From assembly GCA_037969565.1 (NCBI GenBank), contig JBBKXQ010000049.1:39959-103958 (forward strand): a stretch of DNA of 64,000 bases, in the 5' to 3' direction. This DNA comes from SZUA-35 sp037969565 (GTDB taxonomy: Bacteria; Actinomycetota; Acidimicrobiia; Acidimicrobiales; SZUA-35). Positions within the stretch are counted from its first letter, which is position 1, and each line of letters opens with the position of its first letter. The translations under genes were made by a program, and so were the position numbers. The notes beneath the pieces are model-generated. The model saw nothing but the letters and a program-made list of their open reading frames with translations. It searched no databases and was not told the origin of the DNA. Shown in pieces: positions 59,807 to 64,000 of this stretch.

Positions 59807-60693
59807 CCGACGAGGAGATCGACGAGGAGATCGAGCTGGTCCCGCTGTCTTCTGGGGTCGATCTACGGATCATCCGTTGGCTTCCCGACAAACCGGCGGC
59901 AAGCGCAGTAGCGGCAGCGCCGTGGCTGCTCGTCCACGGCCTCGCCTCGAACGCCCGGATGTGGGACGGCGTGGGACGCCGGCTGGCGGCCAGCGGTTGC
60001 ACCGCGATTGCGGTCGATCTGCGGGGCCACGGCCAGTCCTCGAAACCCGATTGCGGATATGACATTCCGATGGTGGCGGGAGATCTCGCGCTGCTCATCG
60101 AGGCCCTCGAACTCGGCCCGGCGGCGGTTGCCGGCCAGTCGTGGGGCGGAAACGTGGTGGTGGAGCTCGCTCATCGCCGACCCGAACTCGTTTCCTTGCT
60201 GGTCGGAATCGATGGAGGCACGATCAAGCTGGCCGAGCAGTGGCCCGAGTGGGATGACTGCGCCGAGGCCCTCGCCCCGCCGCCCCTGGCTGGACGCCCA
60301 CGAACCGAGATCGAGGAGTGGGTCAGCAGCATGGCGGCCGACTGGCCCGCCGAGGGCCGTGCGGGCACGCTCGCCAACTTCGAAACCCGATCCGACCAGA
60401 CCATCGCCCCCTGGCTCACGCGAGAGCGGCATCTCTTCGTTTTGCGAGGGTTGTGGGAGCACGACCCAACTCGTTTGTTCCCCGAGATCCAGCTGCCGAC
60501 CTTGCTGATCGGGGCCGGCGACGACGGTCCACCCACTCCCCGAGAGCAACGGATCGACGAGGCGGTCGGGCTGCTTCCGAACGGGGTCGCCGCCTGGTTT
60601 CGCCCGGCCCATCACGACGTGCACGCGCAGATGCCCGAGGCAGTTGCGTCCTTGCTACTTCAAGCCCAACGCGATCCTCAGTTCTTCTCGTGA
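59803..60693 (+). CDS. Alpha/beta hydrolase
   Basis: 296 residues. The oxyanion motif LLVHGLASNARMW (around residues 42-54), the catalytic-serine elbow GQSWGGN (about residues 112-118), an acid in the GAGDDGP region near residue 245 and a His in HHDVHAQ near residue 270 make the classic triad. The closest character is the lipase/epoxide-hydrolase-like group. It overlaps the second Gfo/Idh gene by 4 bp. Substrate unknown; being translated together with two sugar oxidoreductases suggests a sugar ester, but this is speculative. Confidence 0.88.
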   Translation: MTDEEIDEEIELVPLSSGVDLRIIRWLPDKPAASAVAAAPWLLVHGLASNARMWDGVGRRLAASGCTAIAVDLRGHGQSSKPDCGYDIPMVAGDLALLIEALELGPAAVAGQSWGGNVVVELAHRRPELVSLLVGIDGGTIKLAEQWPEWDDCAEALAPPPLAGRPRTEIEEWVSSMAADWPAEGRAGTLANFETRSDQTIAPWLTRERHLFVLRGLWEHDPTRLFPEIQLPTLLIGAGDDGPPTPREQRIDEAVGLLPNGVAAWFRPAHHDVHAQMPEAVASLLLQAQRDPQFFS

Positions 60694-60729
60694 GTGGCAA
60701 CGACCGCCCACGCGAGACATGATCGCCTC

Positions 60730-61518
60730 ATGACCAACCTTCCAGAGTCGGCGGTGCGGCTCGAGCTGGACGACGACCACGTCGCCACCATCGAGATCTG
60801 CCGCCCTCCCAACAATTTCTTCTCGATCATGATGATTCGCGAGATCGCCGATGCACTCGAGCAGGCCGCCGATCGGGGGGCTCGAGCGGTGGTTTTGTGT
60901 AGTGAGGGAAAGCACTTCTGCGCCGGCGCCGACTTTGCCGGGAGGGAGGCGGATGATCAACGGGAGGGAGGGGCAAGTGTTGCATCGACGCTCTATGGCG
61001 AGGCGGCGAGAATCTTCCGGCAGCCATTGCCGATCGTCGCCGCCGTCCAAGGAGCGGCCGTGGGTGGTGGTCTCGGACTGGCCATGGCTGCCGATTTCCG
61101 AATCGGGTGCCCCGAGGCCCGCCTGACGGCGAACTTCGCTCGACTCGGTTTTCACCAGGGTTTCGCACTCTCGGTCACCCTGCCCCGAGTGATCGGCAAT
61201 CAGGCCACCCAGGAAGTGCTGTTCACCGGCCGTCGCTACAGCGGCGCCGAGGCCTTGGAGATCGGGCTGATCGATCGTCTGGTCGACGCCGACTCGATTC
61301 GAGCCGAGGCTCACGATTTCGCCGCCGAAATCGCCGGCTCCGCTCCCCTGGCGGTGCGATCGATTCGCGAGACGCTTCGGGCCGGATTGGCCGACGCCGC
61401 AGTTTCGGCCATGGACCGCGAACTCGCCGAACAATCTCGTCTGCAGAACACCGAGGATTGGATCGAGGGTGTCAACGCCATGACCGAACGGCGACCCCCG
61501 GACTTCCAGGGCCGCTGA
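60730..61518 (+). CDS. Enoyl-CoA hydratase/isomerase family protein
   Basis: 262 residues from the ATG at 60730, which lies 36 bp after the hydrolase stop; an in-frame earlier Met adds 12 unsupported residues. The crotonase pattern includes HFCAGADFAGRE (around residues 58-69), QGAAVGGGLGLAMAADFR (around 102-119) and FARLGFHQGFALSVTLPRVIG. The last contains neither the two-Glu pair of classical hydratases nor the dienoyl-isomerase aspartate, so the reaction is uncertain. It converges with the amidohydrolase gene over an inverted and tandem repeat. Confidence 0.88.
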   Translation: MTNLPESAVRLELDDDHVATIEICRPPNNFFSIMMIREIADALEQAADRGARAVVLCSEGKHFCAGADFAGREADDQREGGASVASTLYGEAARIFRQPLPIVAAVQGAAVGGGLGLAMAADFRIGCPEARLTANFARLGFHQGFALSVTLPRVIGNQATQEVLFTGRRYSGAEALEIGLIDRLVDADSIRAEAHDFAAEIAGSAPLAVRSIRETLRAGLADAAVSAMDRELAEQSRLQNTEDWIEGVNAMTERRPPDFQGR

Positions 61519-61562
61519 TCAGCCGGTCCAGTGTGATCAGCGGTGCAGTGTGATCAGCGGTG
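61512..61562. terminator. Bidirectional hairpin with duplicated right arm (2 x 17-bp repeat)
   Basis: ccgctgatca (61512-61521, containing the crotonase TGA) is perfectly complementary to tgatcagcgg at 61534-61543 (12-nt loop) and again at 61551-61560. The right arm is part of a 17-bp unit (cagtgtgatcagcggtg) repeated at 61529 and 61546. The second copy carries the minus-strand stop of the amidohydrolase gene. It looks like a bidirectional terminator whose right arm was duplicated. Confidence 0.65.
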
Positions 61563-62741
61563 CAGGGCCATCGCGGCGTACAGGGCAACACCGTTGGCCA
61601 GGTGGTCTTCGCTGATGCGCATGAGGTTTGAATGGTTGGGGGCGGCAGTCGTCGGTGTGAGGTCGTCGGGGCACACACCGAGAAACGCCATCGCTCCGGG
61701 AACGTGCTGTAGCACGTAGCTGAAGTCTTCGGCGCCGAGCACCGGTCGAGGCATTTCCACCGCGAGATCGTGGCCGAGAACGGTGGCCGCGAGCTGCAGC
61801 ATCAGGTCGGCCTCGGCTTGGTGGTTGACCGTGACCGGGTAGCCGGGGATCACCTCGGAGGTGCAAGAACAGCCGTGGGCGGCTGCGGTGTTCTGTGCCA
61901 CCCTCTCCACCCCGGCATGGAGGGTGGCACGGGTGCCTTCGTCGAGCGAGCGAATCGTGCCCTCCATGAAAGCTGACGGTGGGATCACGTTGTTCGTCGT
62001 GCCGGCATTGATGTGGGCCACGGTGACCAGGCCGGACCGCACGGGATCGAGGGAGCGGCTCACCATGGTGTGCAGCCCGGTGACGATGGCGGCCGCGGCG
62101 GGAATCGGATCGATGCACTGGTGAGGAGCAGACGCATGGCCGCCCTCGCCGTGAACCGTGATGGCGAAGCGGTCGGCACTGGCCATGAGTGGCCCACCTC
62201 GGGTCACCACCATGCCGTCGTTGAGGTTGGTGAACACGTGGATCGCAAAGGCTCGGTCGACCCCTTCGAGAACGCCCTCGTCGATCATGAACTTGGCGCC
62301 GTGGTGCCCCTCCTCGCCGGGCTGGAACATGAAACGAATCCGGCCCGAGAGTTCGCCCTGGTTCTCGGCGAGCAATCGAGCGGCGCTGACCAGCATCGCC
62401 ACGTGAGCGTCGTGACCGCAGGCGTGCATCGCCCCCTCCACCTGCGACTGGAAGCTGGTCTCGTAGTCCTCCTGCAGCGGAAGGGCATCCATGTCGGCTC
62501 GAAGGAGGATGGTCGGGCCGGTTCGACCCGTATCGAGGTCGGCGACGACTGAAGTGGTGGACTCGCCGAGTTTCACATCGAGACCGAGGCCCGTGAGCGC
62601 CTCGAGGATCTGCTTCTGCGTCTTTGGTAGTTGGAGGCCGATCTCCGGCTCCTTGTGGATTGATCGTCTCAACTCGATCGTGCCTGCATCGAAAGAGGCA
62701 GCTGCTTGGCGCAGATCCGGACCGATCATCGTCGAGGTCAT
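61554..62741 (-). CDS. M20-family amidohydrolase (N-acyl amino acid/hippurate hydrolase type)
   Basis: 395 residues from the ATG at 62741; the frame is open to 63194 but without similarity. M20D landmarks: LLRADMDALPL (around residues 75-85), the metal-binding MHACGHDAHVAM (around 98-109), and GEEGHHGAKFM (around residues 132-142, catalytic Glu and metal ligand), the dimerisation domain (HGEGGHASAPHQCIDPI) and the C-terminal GAEDFSYVL. The enzyme hydrolyses amide bonds of N-acyl amino acids or similar compounds using two divalent metals. It starts 90 bp from the divergent acyl-CoA dehydrogenase gene. Confidence 0.93.
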   Translation of the reverse strand: MTSTMIGPDLRQAAASFDAGTIELRRSIHKEPEIGLQLPKTQKQILEALTGLGLDVKLGESTTSVVADLDTGRTGPTILLRADMDALPLQEDYETSFQSQVEGAMHACGHDAHVAMLVSAARLLAENQGELSGRIRFMFQPGEEGHHGAKFMIDEGVLEGVDRAFAIHVFTNLNDGMVVTRGGPLMASADRFAITVHGEGGHASAPHQCIDPIPAAAAIVTGLHTMVSRSLDPVRSGLVTVAHINAGTTNNVIPPSAFMEGTIRSLDEGTRATLHAGVERVAQNTAAAHGCSCTSEVIPGYPVTVNHQAEADLMLQLAATVLGHDLAVEMPRPVLGAEDFSYVLQHVPGAMAFLGVCPDDLTPTTAAPNHSNLMRISEDHLANGVALYAAMALHR

Positions 62742-62831
62742 ACCGAGATAGTGCCGCCAACTGGGTCGGGTGTCGAGACGGCGGTCATCTCGACTAGACA
62801 CCGCAGGCGCCGACCGCAACGATTCGGGGTC

Positions 62832-63995
62832 ATGGACTTCAGCCCCAACCCGGATCACGAAGCAATTGCGGCCGGGGTCGACGCAGTGTGCAGCCAGTTC
62901 GATGACTCGTATTGGTCGCGCTGCGACGAAGCTCACGAGTTTCCATGGGACTTCTACCAGGCCATGGCCGACGGCGGGTGGCTGGGAATTGTCATCCCCG
63001 AGCAGTACGGCGGTGGCGGGCAGGGGGTCACCGAAGGGGCCTTGGTTCTCAACCGGGTCGCCGCTTCCGGGGCCGCGATGAACGGATCGACCGCGCTTCA
63101 TCTCACGATGTTCGGCTTGAGTCCCGTGGTGAAGTTCGGGAGTGAGCGCCTCAAGCAGGCATTCCTGCCTCGAGCCGCGGCCGGCGATCTCCATGTCGCA
63201 TTCGGTGTGACCGAACCGGATGCCGGAACCGATACGAGCCGAATCAGCACCCGCGCCATCGAGGACGGTATGGGCGGGTGGATCATCAGAGGTCGCAAGA
63301 TCTGGACCTCGAAGGCCCTCGAGTCCGAGGTCTGCCTGCTACTGGCCCGCACTGATGGCGAACCGGGCGAGGGGTTCGGGGGATTGAGCCTGTTCCTCGT
63401 CGATCTCGACCCGGAGTACGTCGAGATCGCCGCTATTCCGAAGCTCGGTCGCAACGCGGTGGCGTCCTGCGAGGTGGCCTACGACGATCTGCCGGTCGAG
63501 GGCTGGCGCTTGGTCGGCGAGCGGGGCCGGGGATTTCACCACATCCTGCACGGTCTGAATGCCGAGCGAATTCTGCTGGCCGCGATGGCGTGCGGCATCG
63601 GTGAGGTGGCTCTGCGACGGGCGACCGCGTATGCATCCGAGCGCAAGGTGTTCGATCGCCTCATCGGTGCGAATCAGGCGATCTCCCATCCCCTGGCGAA
63701 GGCGCACATGGAACTGAACGCCGCATACACCCTGGCCATGAAGGCGGCCTGGCGATTCGACAACGGCCTCGAGTGTGGCGAGGAAGCCAACACGGCCAAG
63801 TATCTGGCGGCCGAGGCGAGCTTCTTCGCCGCTGATCGAGCAATCCAGACTCATGGCGGCCTCGGGTATGCGACGGAGTATCACGTCGAGCGGTACTGGC
63901 GCGAGGCCCGTCTCCAGCGACTCGCCCCGGTGAGTCAGGAAATGACACTCAATTACATTGCGCAGAAGGTGATGGGACTCCCCCGGAGCTACTGA
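62832..63995 (+). CDS. Acyl-CoA dehydrogenase
   Basis: 387 residues from the ATG at 62832. Motifs: WLGIVIPEQYGGGG (around residues 51-64), FGVTEPDAGTDTS (around residues 124-136, flavin/substrate loop), WTSKALES, and the C-terminal IQTHGGLGYATEYHVERYWREAR. It ends 5 bp before the end of the window. It would catalyse FAD-dependent alpha,beta-dehydrogenation of an acyl-CoA. The RxQ/GG region and overall length fit the ordinary ACAD fold. The chain-length preference cannot be read from the sequence. Confidence 0.92.
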   Translation: MDFSPNPDHEAIAAGVDAVCSQFDDSYWSRCDEAHEFPWDFYQAMADGGWLGIVIPEQYGGGGQGVTEGALVLNRVAASGAAMNGSTALHLTMFGLSPVVKFGSERLKQAFLPRAAAGDLHVAFGVTEPDAGTDTSRISTRAIEDGMGGWIIRGRKIWTSKALESEVCLLLARTDGEPGEGFGGLSLFLVDLDPEYVEIAAIPKLGRNAVASCEVAYDDLPVEGWRLVGERGRGFHHILHGLNAERILLAAMACGIGEVALRRATAYASERKVFDRLIGANQAISHPLAKAHMELNAAYTLAMKAAWRFDNGLECGEEANTAKYLAAEASFFAADRAIQTHGGLGYATEYHVERYWREARLQRLAPVSQEMTLNYIAQKVMGLPRSY

Positions 63996-64000
63996 CGTCC

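Noticed and set aside
62742..63194. N-terminal extension of the M20 amidohydrolase
   Set aside because: It overlaps the divergent acyl-CoA dehydrogenase gene and lacks similarity; the ATG at 62741 starts just before the conserved region.
1..64000. tRNA, rRNA, riboswitch, integrase, transposase or phage genes
   Set aside because: I looked for tRNA-like cloverleaf ends, terminal inverted repeats, recombinase motifs and known riboswitch-like conserved blocks and found none that I could support. A dedicated covariance-model search would be needed to exclude them.

Overview
The window is GC-rich DNA with densely packed, mostly leaderless or weak-Shine-Dalgarno genes, GTG and TTG starts, and the gene families of a free-living, aerobic, heterotrophic actinobacterium. 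A BTAD/NB-ARC regulator, a TIGR03084-type mycothiol-fold protein, several acyl-CoA dehydrogenases and crotonases, DUF1800/DUF1501-DUF4214 exported proteins and a SNF2 helicase together fit Acidimicrobiia (Ilumatobacter-like) best. That placement is inferred from gene content; no rRNA or tRNA gene is present to confirm it. I see no CRISPR array, prophage, integrase or insertion sequence, so this reads as ordinary chromosome.

Layout. 1-11.8 kb: the end of a flavin disulfide reductase, a class V aminotransferase, an aldose epimerase, a phosphotransferase, a pterin dehydratase-glyoxalase fusion (minus strand), small membrane proteins, the TrkA-TrkH potassium uptake pair, an acyl-CoA dehydrogenase, a homocysteine methyltransferase and a dienoyl-CoA isomerase. 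11.8-19.3 kb: a large SNF2 helicase with a 96-residue partner, an HD-domain (MIOX/PhnZ-like) protein back to back with a molybdopterin oxidoreductase, and a predicted metal-dependent hydrolase. 19.4-28.8 kb: an exported DUF1800 + DUF1501/DUF4214 pair, a divergent NAD-salvage pair (nicotinate phosphoribosyltransferase and nicotinamidase) and HrpA. 28.9-38.8 kb: a mycothiol-fold protein, a two-domain MpaB/latex-clearing-like protein, a BTAD-NB-ARC regulator, an alkyl sulfatase, a fatty-acid hydroxylase-like protein and inorganic pyrophosphatase.

38.9-47.3 kb is a catabolic island: a split aconitase X (large and small subunits), a proline-racemase-family protein in which both catalytic cysteines are replaced (Ser/Thr), a flavin amine oxidase and a complete TRAP transporter (small permease, large permease, Tat-lipoprotein binding protein). 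47.4-55.0 kb is a complete glycolate operon, glcD-glcE-glcF-glcB-glcG, divergent from an FCD-type GntR regulator. The palindrome ctgttaacag sits immediately after a plausible -10 box and before the glcD ribosome-binding site. The operon would oxidise glycolate to glyoxylate and condense it with acetyl-CoA to malate. The neighbouring TRAP transporter could supply its substrate, or that of the hydroxyproline-like genes.

55-64 kb: an aminotransferase and a crotonase (minus strand), two tandem Gfo/Idh/MocA oxidoreductases (the first with a ThuA-like N-terminal part) overlapping an alpha/beta hydrolase, another crotonase, an M20 amidohydrolase and an acyl-CoA dehydrogenase.

A structural theme runs through the window. 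Short direct tandem repeats of 11-18 bp lie immediately after stop codons or in short intergenic gaps (4113, 5191, 5260, 9771, 29682, 61529) and once at a gene start (48563). Several convergent gene pairs end in inverted repeats that include both stop codons (11755, 18493, 32271, 61512).
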